Shown here: piece after piece, positions 26,555 to 36,865 of the stretch
How the letters are laid out: every line of letters starts with the position of its first letter
How positions within the stretch are numbered: position 1 is the first letter of the stretch
Assembly (NCBI GenBank): GCA_002862125.1
Contig: PHSP01000003.1
Location: 372,001 to 436,000, forward strand
DNA length: 64,000 nucleotides
Direction: 5' to 3'
From: Methylobacter sp. KS41
Lineage (GTDB): Bacteria > Pseudomonadota > Gammaproteobacteria > Methylococcales > Methylomonadaceae
Program-made: the position numbers and the translations under genes
The notes under the pieces: generated by a model
What the model saw: only the letters and a program-made list of their open reading frames with translations
What the model was told of the DNA's origin: nothing
Database searches by the model: none

Positions 26555-27121
26555 ATGTCCGCACTAAAAACCCGTTTTTCAATATCAGTGTTATTAGTCT
26601 GTTTTTGGGCTGCGCCGGTTTTTGCTGCAGACATAACCGCGGGCGAACAAAAAGCAGCCGCTTGTATCGCTTGCCATGGCCCCAAGGGTAAAAGCGCTAA
26701 TGCTCAATGGCCGAATTTGGCGGCTCAACAATCGGCATATATAGTCAGTCAATTGAACGCATTCAAAACGGGAACGCGCAACAACGCCATGATGCAATCC
26801 ATTGCCGGCAACCTCAGCAATGATGATATTAATAATCTAGCGGCCTATTATTTCAGTCAACCGCCTGTTAGCGCAGGGGGCGACTCGACTTTGGCAAAAG
26901 CAGGTCAATCCAAGGCAAGCATGTGTTTAGGATGTCATGGACCATCGGCTGAAGGTAATGGGCAATTTCCAAGGCTTGCCGGTCAGCATCCGGAATATCT
27001 GGTAAAACAATTAAACAGTTTTAAGGAAGGCGTGCGTAAAAGCGGGCACATGCAGGCTATTGCAAACACTCTTTCCGAAGAGGATATGAAAGCATTGGCG
27101 GCTTATTTCGGCGCTTTGTAG
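26555..27121 (+). CDS. Dihaem cytochrome c, c4 type
   Basis: Periplasmic electron carrier of 188 residues with a signal peptide cleaved near FAADI and two haem c sites, CIACH (residues 37-41) and CLGCH (124-128). The two halves are homologous: each has a haem site, a conserved PxLAxQ or PRLAGQ segment, a methionine-containing ligand region (MMQSIA, HMQAIA) and a closing AAYF or AAYFG. This duplicated layout is that of cytochrome c4, an electron donor to terminal oxidases. Confidence 0.93.
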   Translation: MSALKTRFSISVLLVCFWAAPVFAADITAGEQKAAACIACHGPKGKSANAQWPNLAAQQSAYIVSQLNAFKTGTRNNAMMQSIAGNLSNDDINNLAAYYFSQPPVSAGGDSTLAKAGQSKASMCLGCHGPSAEGNGQFPRLAGQHPEYLVKQLNSFKEGVRKSGHMQAIANTLSEEDMKALAAYFGAL

Positions 27122-27583
27122 CAGCCATTTAACTTTCCGGCTTTTCAAAAGCTGACAATTCTTTTAGCACTCAATTGCTTGTCTAATTGAGATGCAGGCT
27201 AAAAGATGAGGTTCTGCGGAGTCTGGAAAGGCGTTGTTATTTCATCCTGATGTACTGGCGATTTCCAAGCCTTTGGCCGGGCGCACTCGTGCATCAGCAT
27301 CCGTTAATATTAAATTCGTCAATGCGGTTTTGTCAGCGTGCAAGGTGGATCGGAGCTAAGGCTCTTGATGACCGCTTGCAGGCGGGTAAGATGTCCATGA
27401 GGATAATTTGATCCGGTAGAAATAAAGCCGGATTTTTTTATTACCTCGAAAAACTAATTTCCGGTATTTGTGTCAACCATTATCAGCTAATTTCGACAGA
27501 TAATTTGCCCAAAACCCCCCTGCGTGTTTTTCCATAGTGCTAGAGCAGATAGCGGGTGTGTAAAGTGCAAAATAGTTACAAAT
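27122..27583. other. Intergenic region between cytochrome c4 and slt
   Basis: About 460 bases. Frames around 27187-27411 are short, in several registers and unlike known proteins, so I call no gene. It includes a terminator-like hairpin at 27411-27440. Confidence 0.4.
27411..27440 (+). terminator. Terminator-like hairpin
   Basis: ATCCGG (27411-27416) pairs with CCGGAT (27428-27433) and is followed by seven T. It is 290 bases after the cytochrome gene and could end that transcript or an unseen small RNA. Confidence 0.55.
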
Positions 27584-29494
27584 ATGAATATAAAATGGTT
27601 GCCTGGAGGTTTGTTCCTGTGCGGTGTGGTCTTTTTTTCCAGTACGGTTTTTAGCGAGCCGCTGGATCAGCAAAGACAGGATTTTTTGTTAGCGGAAAGA
27701 CTGGTTGAGCAGGGCGATGAGAATGCGTTCTTAACCTTAAGTTCGACCCTGGCGGATTATCCGCTTTATCCCTATTTGCAGTACCAGTGGCTAAAAAATC
27801 ATTTGCCGCAAACTGATAATATCCTGGCCTTTTTATCAGTCTATAAAGATACCCCCTATGCCGGTTTGTTACGATCAAAATGGCTGAATTATCTAGCTGA
27901 TAATGAGCGCTGGATTGAATTTATCAATTATTATCAAGCTGGTGATGATTCCGCCCTGAAATGTCAATATTATTGGGCGAATTATAAAGCGGGTAATCAG
28001 CAGCTGGCTTTGAACGAAGCAAAACGCTTATGGGTTACAGCGGATAAGCAGCCTAAAGAATGTGACCCGCTTTTGTTTGCATTGTCTCTATCGCCTGTTC
28101 TCACCCCCGATTTAATTTGGCGGCGCTTTGAACTGGCGTTAAAGAATGATAATAGACCCTTGGCAATTCAGGAGCAGCATTTGCTGGAAAAACCGGATCA
28201 GGAGATTGCCGAATTATTGTTGCAGGTTCATAACAGGCCTGAATTAATCCAGGATAGTCAGTTTATGGATGGCAATGAGCGGCTGGGCCGTATCTTTGCA
28301 TACGGAGTGGATAGGCTGGTCAAGTCGAATCTGGATTTGGCGGTTACTGTTTGGGATAGCAGAAAAAACAATTTAGTTATTGATAGCCGGACTGTTCAAA
28401 AGATCGAGCGCAGGCTCGCCCTGGCGCTGGCGCATGCTCGGGATTACAGGGCTTACGATCGCTTGAATCAGTTGCTGGCTGCCGATGCAGAAGCTGCGGA
28501 ATGGAAAGTCAGGGCCGCATTGCTCGAACAAAACTGGCAGCATGTCGCCCACGCGCTGACGGGCTTATCAATGGAAGAGCAACAAAAACCGCACTGGCAA
28601 TACTGGCTGGCCCGATCTTTAGCCGAAACCGGAAATGCGCCGCAGGCGCGGTCTGTTTACAACCGGCTCTCGGAAGATAGAAGTTTTTACGGTTTTATGG
28701 CGGCGGATGCCGTCAACAAGCCGTATTCGATTGTAGACAAACCTGTTCTTCTGACCGGGGATACTCTTGAAACCATGGCCCGGCAAGCTGATTTTAAAGC
28801 CGTTCAAGAGCTTATGATCCTGAATCGTGAAGCGGAGGCAAAGCGGCAGTGGTGGTTTACAGTTAAAAAATTCCCCAAAGAACAGCTCATGATTGCAGCT
28901 AAATTAGCCCAACAGTGGCAATGGGCTCAAGTTGCGATCGTTACTTTAGTAAAAGCTGATTATTGGGATGATTTGGCATTACGCTTTCCTGTTAATTATT
29001 TAAGTCAGGTTCAAAGCAATGCTTACCAGGAGGATATTGATCCAGCTATTATTTTCGGCCTGATTCGTCAGGAAAGCATGCTGGACAAGAACGCCCGGTC
29101 GGCAGCGGGCGCGCGTGGACTAATGCAAATCATGCCGGAAACGGCCCGGCACATAGCCCGCAATCTTAGTGAGCCCTGGCGGGAAGAAAACAACCTGTCT
29201 AACCCGGATGTTAACATTAAGCTCGGAACTTTTTACTATAAACAATTATTGAACCGGTTTGATGGTCATTTTGCACTGGCAACGGCGGCTTACAATGCGG
29301 GGCCAAACCGGGTGGTCAAATGGCTGCCCGATGACAGGCAAGTACCTGCTGATATCTGGATAGAAACAATCCCCTACAAAGAAACCAGAAAATATGTCGC
29401 CTCTGTAATGGCTTACGCCATCATTTATCAGCAACGAATACAAAGAAGCGCATTAAAAATATCAAGATTGCTGTTAGATGTGCGTCCCCGCTAA
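27584..29494 (+). CDS. slt: Soluble lytic murein transglycosylase
   Basis: Periplasmic exo-lytic transglycosylase. Counted from the ATG at 27584 it is 636 residues with a signal peptide (KWLPGGLFLCGVVFFSSTVF, then SEP); an upstream frame from 27524 adds 20 residues before the signal and is less likely. A long helical superhelix (about 40-440) leads to the catalytic SLT domain with the Glu in FGLIRQESMLDKNA, then GARGLMQIMPETA and TAAYNAGPNRV. Layout and size match E. coli Slt70. It is the second lytic transglycosylase within 4 kb. Confidence 0.94.
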   Translation: MNIKWLPGGLFLCGVVFFSSTVFSEPLDQQRQDFLLAERLVEQGDENAFLTLSSTLADYPLYPYLQYQWLKNHLPQTDNILAFLSVYKDTPYAGLLRSKWLNYLADNERWIEFINYYQAGDDSALKCQYYWANYKAGNQQLALNEAKRLWVTADKQPKECDPLLFALSLSPVLTPDLIWRRFELALKNDNRPLAIQEQHLLEKPDQEIAELLLQVHNRPELIQDSQFMDGNERLGRIFAYGVDRLVKSNLDLAVTVWDSRKNNLVIDSRTVQKIERRLALALAHARDYRAYDRLNQLLAADAEAAEWKVRAALLEQNWQHVAHALTGLSMEEQQKPHWQYWLARSLAETGNAPQARSVYNRLSEDRSFYGFMAADAVNKPYSIVDKPVLLTGDTLETMARQADFKAVQELMILNREAEAKRQWWFTVKKFPKEQLMIAAKLAQQWQWAQVAIVTLVKADYWDDLALRFPVNYLSQVQSNAYQEDIDPAIIFGLIRQESMLDKNARSAAGARGLMQIMPETARHIARNLSEPWREENNLSNPDVNIKLGTFYYKQLLNRFDGHFALATAAYNAGPNRVVKWLPDDRQVPADIWIETIPYKETRKYVASVMAYAIIYQQRIQRSALKISRLLLDVRPR

Positions 29495-29574
29495 AAATGA
29501 GCTGATTTTTTTCGGTGTCTGTTAGATAATACCCAGTTATATATCAAGCATAATTACCAAGGTAAACGAATAAT

Positions 29575-30090
29575 ATGCAGAAACAGCATAGTTTTACGCG
29601 CGAAGAGCTTTTGAAGTCAGGCAGAGGAGAGTTATATGGACCTAAAAATGCGCAATTGCCTTTGCCAAACATGCTGATGATGGATCGTATTACCCATATT
29701 TCGGATACGGGTGGCGCTTATGGAAAGGGCGAAATTATAGCCGAGCTGGATATAATTCCGGATTTGTGGTTTTTTGCCTGTCATTTTCAAGGCGACCCGG
29801 TAATGCCCGGTTGCTTGGGGTTGGATGCCATGTGGCAATTGGTGGGTTTTTATTTATGCTGGATGGGTGGTCCGGGAAAAGGACGGGCCTTAGGCGTAGG
29901 GGAAGTTAAATTTACAGGGCAAGTATTGCCTACAGCCAAAAAAGTAACATACAGAATTAATTTAAAAAGACTGATTATGCGGAAACTGGTAATGGGTATA
30001 GCTGACGCCACTATGGACGTCGATGGTAAAACCATCTATGAGGCTACCGATCTGCGAGTTGGTTTATTTACTTCTACAGAAGATTTCTAG
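29575..30090 (+). CDS. fabA: 3-hydroxydecanoyl-ACP dehydratase/isomerase
   Basis: Introduces the cis double bond in anaerobic unsaturated fatty-acid synthesis: dehydrates 3-hydroxydecanoyl-ACP and isomerises trans-2 to cis-3. 171 residues; the active-site His and the Asp lie in [20 protein letters not shown]. It pairs with fabB 12 bases downstream, the usual operon for making unsaturated membrane lipids. Confidence 0.98.
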   Translation: MQKQHSFTREELLKSGRGELYGPKNAQLPLPNMLMMDRITHISDTGGAYGKGEIIAELDIIPDLWFFACHFQGDPVMPGCLGLDAMWQLVGFYLCWMGGPGKGRALGVGEVKFTGQVLPTAKKVTYRINLKRLIMRKLVMGIADATMDVDGKTIYEATDLRVGLFTSTEDF

Positions 30091-30102
30091 GGTCACAGTA
30101 AA

Positions 30103-31326
30103 ATGAAAAGAGTCGTAGTAACCGGTTTGGGCATTGTTTCCAGCATAGGGAATAACCGGAATGAGGTTGTCGATTCCCTAAAACAAGGCCGTTCAGGAAT
30201 CACTTTTGCAAAAACTTATGAGGACTTGGGTTTTCGCAGCCATGTGCATGGCGCCATTAACATAGACATGGATGCCTTGATCGATCGTAAAATAAAACGC
30301 TTTATGGGTGACGGCGCCGCTTTCAATTATATCGCGATGCAGCAGGCAATTGATGATTCCGCCCTGAACGAGGCCGAAGTGTCTAATGTCAGAACGGGGC
30401 TGGTGATGGGATCAGGCGGACCTTCAACTTCAAACATTGTTGAGGCGGCTGATATCTTGCGTGAAAAAGGCATTAGAAAAGTCGGACCCTATATGGTGCC
30501 CAGAAGCATGTCCAGCACCAATACCGCTTGTCTGGCAACACCCTTTAAAATTAAAGGCGTAAATTACTCAATCAGCTCTGCGTGCGCTACCAGCGCCCAT
30601 TGTATTGGCCATGCCATGGAGTTAATCCAGATGGGCAAGCAGGATATAGTGTTTGCCGGCGGCGGGGAAGAAGTGCATTGGACCATGTCGGTGTTATTTG
30701 ACGCCATGGGCGCATTGTCTTCCAAATATAATGATACCCCTGCTTCAGCCTCCAGGCCTTTTGACGAAAGCCGTGATGGTTTTGTTATTTCCGGAGGCGG
30801 CGGTGTTTTGGTTATTGAAGAATTGGAGCATGCCAAAGCGCGTGGCGCTAAAATATACGCTGAATTAACCGGATATGGCGCAACCTCTGATGGCTATGAT
30901 ATGGTGCAACCTTCAGGCGAAGGTGCTGTCCGCTGTATGCAACAGGCCATGGCAATGGCAAAAATTCAGGGTTGTGACTATGTCAATGCGCATGGTACCA
31001 GTACGCCTGTCGGCGATACCAGAGAACTGGAAGCCTTGCGTACTGTGTTCGGCAGGGACGATGTGCCTTGGGTGAGTTCCACCAAGTCGCTGACCGGCCA
31101 TGCGTTAGGCGCTGCCGGCGTTAATGAAGCGATTTATTCATTACTGATGATGGAAGAAAAATTTCTCAGCGCTTCGGCTAATATTACCCGGCTTGACCCG
31201 CTTACTGAGGGTGTGCCCATTGTTTGTGAGCGTAAGGATAATGTTACGTTAAATACCATTATGTCGAATAGTTTTGGTTTTGGCGGCACTAACGCAACAT
31301 TAATTTTTCAGCGTTACAACGGCTAA
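30103..31326 (+). CDS. fabB: 3-oxoacyl-ACP synthase I
   Basis: Condensing enzyme that elongates the cis-3-decenoyl-ACP made by FabA. The Cys-His-His triad is visible: Cys in [10 protein letters not shown] (about residue 162), His in [11 protein letters not shown] and His in [13 protein letters not shown]. 407 residues, starting [15 protein letters not shown]. It ends in a strong terminator. Confidence 0.98.
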   Translation: MKRVVVTGLGIVSSIGNNRNEVVDSLKQGRSGITFAKTYEDLGFRSHVHGAINIDMDALIDRKIKRFMGDGAAFNYIAMQQAIDDSALNEAEVSNVRTGLVMGSGGPSTSNIVEAADILREKGIRKVGPYMVPRSMSSTNTACLATPFKIKGVNYSISSACATSAHCIGHAMELIQMGKQDIVFAGGGEEVHWTMSVLFDAMGALSSKYNDTPASASRPFDESRDGFVISGGGGVLVIEELEHAKARGAKIYAELTGYGATSDGYDMVQPSGEGAVRCMQQAMAMAKIQGCDYVNAHGTSTPVGDTRELEALRTVFGRDDVPWVSSTKSLTGHALGAAGVNEAIYSLLMMEEKFLSASANITRLDPLTEGVPIVCERKDNVTLNTIMSNSFGFGGTNATLIFQRYNG

Positions 31327-31336
31327 CGCCCTTCTT

Positions 31337-31375
31337 ATCGGGGTTCAATGCGATGAACCCCGATTTCCCTTTTCT
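31337..31375 (+). terminator. Terminator of fabA-fabB
   Basis: ATCGGGGTTC (31337-31346) and GAACCCCGAT (31355-31364) form a perfect 10-bp stem with an 8-base loop, followed by a pyrimidine-rich stretch with TTTT. It lies 11 bases after the fabB stop. Confidence 0.75.
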
Positions 31376-31402
31376 CCTTTATTGTCCAGTATAATTCTGA
31401 CC

Positions 31403-32257
31403 ATGTCAGATCCAAAGCAAAAATCCAGAGTTCAGTTTAACAAATTACAAAAACGTTTACGGCACAGTGTCGGCGACGCCATTGCCGACTATAACATGAT
31501 CGAGAATGGCGATAAGGTTATGGTGTGTCTGTCAGGAGGGAAGGATTCCTTTACCCTTTTAGACATCCTGATGAATTTACAGAAAACCGCGCCGGTCGAG
31601 TTTGAGCTGATAGCGGTTAACCTGGATCAAAAACAGCCCGGTTTTCCCGGGCATGTTTTACCGGCCTATCTCGAATCCCTGGGAGTGCCTTATCATATCA
31701 TTGAAAAAGATACTTACAGCGTGGTGAAGCGCGTTATTCCTGAAGGCGATACTACTTGCGGGCTGTGTTCGCGCCTGCGGAGAGGAACATTATACGGGTA
31801 CGCCGAAGCCAACGGCGTCAGTAAAATAGCGTTAGGGCATCATCGTGACGACATACTCGAAACTTTTTTCCTGAATATATTTTATGGCGGCAAACTCAAG
31901 GCCATGCCGCCCAAATTATTGAGTGACGATAAAAAGAATATCGTTATCAGGCCGCTGGCTTATACCCGTGAAAAAGAAATAGAACGATTTGCCGCCTATA
32001 AGGATTTTCCGATCATCCCCTGTAACTTGTGCGGTTCCCAGGTAAACCTGCAAAGACAGGCGATGAAAGTCATGTTAAAGAGTTGGGATAAACAATTTCC
32101 CGGACGGCTGGAAACCATATTTACCAGTCTGCAGAACGTTGCGCCTTCACAGTTAGCCGATAGGCAATTATTTGATTTTGCCGGACTGATGCGTAGTCAG
32201 CAAAGTGAAGGACAGATTCTTCCATTTAATGCAGGGTTGGACGTATTAGCCATGTAG
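31403..32257 (+). CDS. ttcA: tRNA 2-thiocytidine(32) synthetase TtcA
   Basis: Adds sulfur to cytidine 32 of tRNA with ATP and an iron-sulfur cluster. It has the PP-loop SGGKDS (about residue 45 from ATG 31403), and Cys pairs in [10 protein letters not shown] and CNLCGSQ; the first CxxC pair and one later Cys normally hold the cluster. 284 residues from the chosen ATG; a TTG at 31382 would add 7 residues with no support. Confidence 0.95.
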   Translation: MSDPKQKSRVQFNKLQKRLRHSVGDAIADYNMIENGDKVMVCLSGGKDSFTLLDILMNLQKTAPVEFELIAVNLDQKQPGFPGHVLPAYLESLGVPYHIIEKDTYSVVKRVIPEGDTTCGLCSRLRRGTLYGYAEANGVSKIALGHHRDDILETFFLNIFYGGKLKAMPPKLLSDDKKNIVIRPLAYTREKEIERFAAYKDFPIIPCNLCGSQVNLQRQAMKVMLKSWDKQFPGRLETIFTSLQNVAPSQLADRQLFDFAGLMRSQQSEGQILPFNAGLDVLAM

Positions 32258-32591
32258 GCCCATGGATTTTCAGGCAATTACCAGTTGGCGGGAGATGCCC
32301 GTTCCGGGTAGTGTCGAGGAGGCGCGATTGAACGCGCTAATCCTACTCTCCCCGGCAGGAGAGCAGGATTAGCGCTATCGTAAGCCAATGCTTTTATTAT
32401 CCGGAAAAGTTATGCAGATACTTGTGCATGCATGAATGCAAGGATAGATTAGTCACCAGCCACTTTATTTACAGACGTAAGAGTCTGGATAAAACCTTTC
32501 ATCCTTCAGGGAATACCGGGCCGCCATTGATCATTTCTGATGGGCATTTGTGTAATTTCCGGTTAATTTTAATTACTGCTCGTGTACGCCG
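32258..32591. other. Intergenic region ttcA-rnd with a large hairpin
   Basis: 334 bases with no gene. GCGCTAATCCT-ACTCTCC at 32334 pairs with GGAGAGC-AGGATTAGCGC ending at 32375, about 18 bp of stem around CCGGC-type loop sequence. No T run follows, so it is probably a dispersed palindrome rather than a simple terminator. Confidence 0.5.
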
Positions 32592-33764
32592 ATGACATCC
32601 ATACAATATATTAATACCCCAGATCAACTGGCTAAGCTGTGCGAACAGATAAAAAAGGAATCCTGGCTGGCGCTTGATACCGAGTTTTTGCGCGAAAAGA
32701 CCTATTACCCGAAATTTTGCCTGTTGCAAATAGCCACGCCTGAATGGGTTGCATGTATTGATCCGATAGCATTACCCAATCTGGATGATCTTTTTGACGC
32801 AATATACAACCCTGCCATCGTCAAAGTATTTCACTCCTGCCGGCAGGATTTGGAAATTTTTTATCAATCAACCGGCAAAATACCTGCGCCCGTTTTTGAC
32901 ACGCAAATAGCCGCGCCTTTATTAGGTTTTCAAGATAATCCTGGTTATGCCATGCTGGTATCCAGCTTGTTAAGCATCAATTTGAACAAAGCTCATACTC
33001 GAGCTGATTGGAGCAAACGGCCATTAACCGAAGCGCAAATTGAATATGCGGCTGATGATGTGATTTATTTATGCCGGATTTATCAAATCATGGTTAAAAA
33101 ACTGACAGAATTGGGAAGAATTGATTGGCTAAAACATGATTTTGCCGAGCTGACAAATCCGGCGCTTTATGCGGTCGAACCAGAAAAAGCATGGTTTAAA
33201 ATTAGAGGCAAAAATAAGCTGACTGGGAAACAGTTGTCCATTATTCAAGCTCTGGCGCAATGGCGGGAAAAAACCGCGCAAACCGAGGATCGCCCCAAAA
33301 GCTGGCTTTTGCGTGATGAATTGCTTTTTGACTTAGCCAAACTGCAACCCGAAACAGTTGCCGAATTAGCCAATGTGCGAGGCATTAATGAGCGTTCAGT
33401 TAACCGTTACGGCAAGGAGCTTTGCCAAATAATCAGCGCCGCCAAGAACCGCCCGCCCCTTCCGCTAAATGAAAAAGACCGACCCGCTAAAAAAACCCAG
33501 CAACAGGAAGCCATACTGGATATTTTAACGTCCTTGGTAAGGATACGCGCCGAAGAAAATTCATTAAATCCGGCTATTCTTGCGACACGCAAGGATCTCG
33601 AGGGGCTGTTGTTCAATGACGAGGATTGCCCATTACTGCACGGCTGGCGATTTACCATGGCCGGAAGAGAACTGCTCGGTTTGTTGAAGGGCGAGTTGCT
33701 GCTGGGGATAGAGTCGGAAAAGCTGGCCATTATTGAAAAAGAGTCTTTGAATGCAGATGCTTGA
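32592..33764 (+). CDS. rnd: Ribonuclease D
   Basis: 3'-5' exoribonuclease for tRNA 3'-end trimming. DEDD exonuclease domain: Asp29 and Glu31 in ALDTEFLREKTYYPKFCLLQ, Asp in FHSCRQDLEIF, and YAADDVIYL. Two HRDC-type helical domains follow (about residues 205-285 and 300-380). 390 residues, close to the usual length. Confidence 0.95.
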   Translation: MTSIQYINTPDQLAKLCEQIKKESWLALDTEFLREKTYYPKFCLLQIATPEWVACIDPIALPNLDDLFDAIYNPAIVKVFHSCRQDLEIFYQSTGKIPAPVFDTQIAAPLLGFQDNPGYAMLVSSLLSINLNKAHTRADWSKRPLTEAQIEYAADDVIYLCRIYQIMVKKLTELGRIDWLKHDFAELTNPALYAVEPEKAWFKIRGKNKLTGKQLSIIQALAQWREKTAQTEDRPKSWLLRDELLFDLAKLQPETVAELANVRGINERSVNRYGKELCQIISAAKNRPPLPLNEKDRPAKKTQQQEAILDILTSLVRIRAEENSLNPAILATRKDLEGLLFNDEDCPLLHGWRFTMAGRELLGLLKGELLLGIESEKLAIIEKESLNADA

Positions 33765-33937
33765 ACGTGGTTTCTTTAATCAAAATGCCTAAGCCTATGG
33801 CGTTCTAAGGATTCCCAGAAGGTGACCTTCACTTAAAGCCGGGATAAGCGGCTAACTAATGTGCTGCGCCCATGTGTTTGTACTAACTTAATTTTGAACG
33901 TATATTATCGAGTTGCTTTAATTGCCGGAATTATTTG

Positions 33938-36754
33938 ATGGATACCATTAGCATACGTGGCGCAAGAACGCATAATCTGAAAAATATTGATATTGATTTG
34001 CCCAGGGATAAGCTCATCGTTATAACCGGGCTTTCCGGATCGGGTAAATCATCGCTTGCCTTCGACACTATTTATGCGGAAGGTCAGCGGCGCTATGTCG
34101 AATCTCTTTCCGCTTACGCCCGTCAGTTTTTATCCATCATGGAAAAGCCGGATGTCGACCATATAGAAGGCTTGTCCCCCGCTATTTCCATTGAACAAAA
34201 ATCCACCTCGCACAATCCCCGCTCAACCGTCGGCACGATCACCGAAATCTATGATTATCTGCGGCTGTTATTTGCGCGCGCAGGCACGCCGCGCTGCCCT
34301 GAGCATCATGCGTCACTGGAAGCGCAAACGGTGAGCCAGATGGTCGATCACATTCTTGCGCAACCGCGTGATCAGCGCTGGATGTTGCTGGCCCCTGTCG
34401 TTAATGACCGTAAGGGCGAGCATAGCCAGTTACTGGATGATTTGCGCGCCCAGGGGTTCATTCGCGCCAGGATTGACGGCACTGTCTATGACTTGGACGA
34501 AGCGCCGGCATTGGACTTAAAAAAGAAACATACCATAGATGTTGTTGTCGACCGCTTTAAAGTACGTGATGACATTGCCCTGAGATTATCCGAATCATTT
34601 GAGACAGCGCTGCGTATTGCCGACGGCATCGCCATTGCCGCCTGCCTCGATGACGCCACGGAACTGCTTTTTTCCGAGCGCTACGCCTGCCCGCATTGCG
34701 GCTATAGCCTGACCGAACTGGAGCCGCGCATATTCTCTTTCAACAATCCGAAAGGCGCTTGCAGCAGTTGCGACGGCCTGGGCGTAAGACAGCATTTTGA
34801 CGCTGATCTTATTGTCCATAATCCCGATGTCAGTCTTGCCGGTGGGGCAATTCGCGGCTGGGACCGGCGCAATGCCTATTATTATCAGATGATCTGTTCA
34901 TTGGCCCAGCATTACGGATTTGATCCCGAAGCGCCCTTTTCAGAACTGTCTAAAGAAGCCCGGGACGCTGTGCTTTACGGCAGCGGCAATGCGGCCATCG
35001 AATTCAAGTTCATGACCGGAACGGGTTCGGTGAAAAAAAAGAAGCATCGCTTTGAAGGCATTATCGCCAATATGGAGAGGCGTTACCATGAAACAGATTC
35101 CCAAATGGTGCGTGATGAACTGGCAAAATACCTGTCTCAAAAGCCCTGCAATGTTTGCGATGGCGCAAGACTGAATGTCGCCGCCCGCAATGTCTTTATT
35201 GAGGAGTTGCCGATACATCAGCTTACCCGCTTGCCTATCCGTAAATCCCTGGCTTTCTTCCGGCAGTTGCATCTGCCGGGTCAGCGCGGTGAAATTTCAG
35301 TCAAAATCATCAAGGAAATCCAGGAGCGGTTGGAGTTTCTGGTCAATGTGGGGCTGGATTACCTGACGCTTGATCGCAGCGCGGACACGCTTTCAGGCGG
35401 TGAGGCGCAACGCATCCGTCTCGCCAGTCAAATTGGCGCAGGTTTGGTCGGTGTCATGTACGTGCTTGATGAACCGTCCATCGGTTTACATCAACGGGAC
35501 AACCAGCGTTTGCTAAATACCTTGTTTCATCTGCGCGATCTGGGCAATACCGTTATCGTTGTCGAGCATGATGAAGACGCCATACGCTCGGCCCAGCATA
35601 TTGTTGATATTGGCCCCGGCGCAGGAGTTCATGGCGGACGCATCATTGCCCAGGGTACGCTGAACGACATTCTTAACAGCGAAGACTCGTTAACGGGTCA
35701 ATATTTGTCGGGTAAAACCGGCATTGCCATTCCTGATTCATTAACGCCAGTTGATAAGGAAAAGCAAATCACCATCCGCAATGCTCATGGAAATAATCTG
35801 AAGAATGTCGATATTTCCTTTCCCGTTGGCTTATTGACCTGCGTAACCGGGGTGTCGGGTTCAGGTAAGTCAACTTTGGTTAATGACACTTTATACAGCT
35901 ACGCGGCGCGCTTGATCAATCGCGCCGGCGTTATTCCCGCTCCGTGCGATTCCATCGAAGGACTTGAGCATTTTGATAAAGTAGTCGATATAGACCAAAG
36001 CCCGATAGGCCGGACGCCGCGCTCCAATCCTTCAACCTATACCGGTTTATTCACGCCGATACGCGAGCTCTTTTCGGCGACTCCGGAGGCCAGGTCAAGA
36101 GGTTATACGCCCGGACGCTTCAGTTTTAATGTTAAAGGCGGCCGCTGCGAAGCCTGCAAAGGCGATGGCGTTATTAAGGTTGAAATGCACTTTCTGCCCG
36201 ATATTTTTGTTCATTGCGATGCGTGCAACGGTAAACGCTATAACCGCGAAACCCTGGAAATACGTTATAAAGGCAAAACGATTAATCAGGTTCTGGAGAT
36301 GACCGTTGAAGATGCGGCTGAATTTTTCAGCGCCGTGCCGGCTTTAGCCAGAAAATTGCATACCTTGACCGAGGTGGGCTTGAGTTATATTACCTTGGGA
36401 CAAAATGCGACTACCCTTTCCGGAGGCGAAGCGCAGCGGGTGAAACTTGCCAAGGAACTCTCCAAGCGCGATACCGGCAAGACTTTATATATCCTGGACG
36501 AGCCTACGACGGGCCTGCATTTTCATGACATAAAACATTTGCTGGGCGTTCTGCACGCCCTGCGCGATCACGGCAATACCGTTATAGTCATAGAGCATAA
36601 TCTGGATGTGATTAAAACAGCCGACTGGCTTATTGACATGGGGCCGGAAGGCGGCGACGGCGGCGGTAGGCTGGTTGCCGAAGGGCCGCCTAAACAGGTT
36701 TCTGAAAATGAGGCTTCGTATACGGGACACTATTTAAAGCGGTTTTTTGAATAA
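33938..36754 (+). CDS. uvrA: Excinuclease ABC subunit A
   Basis: Damage-sensing ATPase of nucleotide excision repair. Both ABC modules are complete: Walker [13 protein letters not shown] and [11 protein letters not shown], signature [13 protein letters not shown] and [13 protein letters not shown], Walker [11 protein letters not shown] and [10 protein letters not shown]. Zinc modules CPHCGYSL...CSSCDGLG and CEACKGDGV...CDACNGKRY are intact. 938 residues from the ATG at 33938; a TTG directly before it is not needed. Usually ssb or an MFS gene is next; here the MFS gene is. Confidence 0.99.
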   Translation: MDTISIRGARTHNLKNIDIDLPRDKLIVITGLSGSGKSSLAFDTIYAEGQRRYVESLSAYARQFLSIMEKPDVDHIEGLSPAISIEQKSTSHNPRSTVGTITEIYDYLRLLFARAGTPRCPEHHASLEAQTVSQMVDHILAQPRDQRWMLLAPVVNDRKGEHSQLLDDLRAQGFIRARIDGTVYDLDEAPALDLKKKHTIDVVVDRFKVRDDIALRLSESFETALRIADGIAIAACLDDATELLFSERYACPHCGYSLTELEPRIFSFNNPKGACSSCDGLGVRQHFDADLIVHNPDVSLAGGAIRGWDRRNAYYYQMICSLAQHYGFDPEAPFSELSKEARDAVLYGSGNAAIEFKFMTGTGSVKKKKHRFEGIIANMERRYHETDSQMVRDELAKYLSQKPCNVCDGARLNVAARNVFIEELPIHQLTRLPIRKSLAFFRQLHLPGQRGEISVKIIKEIQERLEFLVNVGLDYLTLDRSADTLSGGEAQRIRLASQIGAGLVGVMYVLDEPSIGLHQRDNQRLLNTLFHLRDLGNTVIVVEHDEDAIRSAQHIVDIGPGAGVHGGRIIAQGTLNDILNSEDSLTGQYLSGKTGIAIPDSLTPVDKEKQITIRNAHGNNLKNVDISFPVGLLTCVTGVSGSGKSTLVNDTLYSYAARLINRAGVIPAPCDSIEGLEHFDKVVDIDQSPIGRTPRSNPSTYTGLFTPIRELFSATPEARSRGYTPGRFSFNVKGGRCEACKGDGVIKVEMHFLPDIFVHCDACNGKRYNRETLEIRYKGKTINQVLEMTVEDAAEFFSAVPALARKLHTLTEVGLSYITLGQNATTLSGGEAQRVKLAKELSKRDTGKTLYILDEPTTGLHFHDIKHLLGVLHALRDHGNTVIVIEHNLDVIKTADWLIDMGPEGGDGGGRLVAEGPPKQVSENEASYTGHYLKRFFE

Positions 36755-36865
36755 TCGTCATGCAATTTACGCCTGCCTTTTGCCGGGCGCGCTTTGGATG
36801 GGATTCCGTTTTTCAGCTGAAAGATTGTTATAATGAGTTTTTAAAAAATTTATATAAACAGGACA

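Noticed and set aside
27187-27411. Open frame of 74 codons after the cytochrome gene
   Set aside because: No ribosome-binding site or similarity; ends at a terminator-like hairpin but does not read as a protein.
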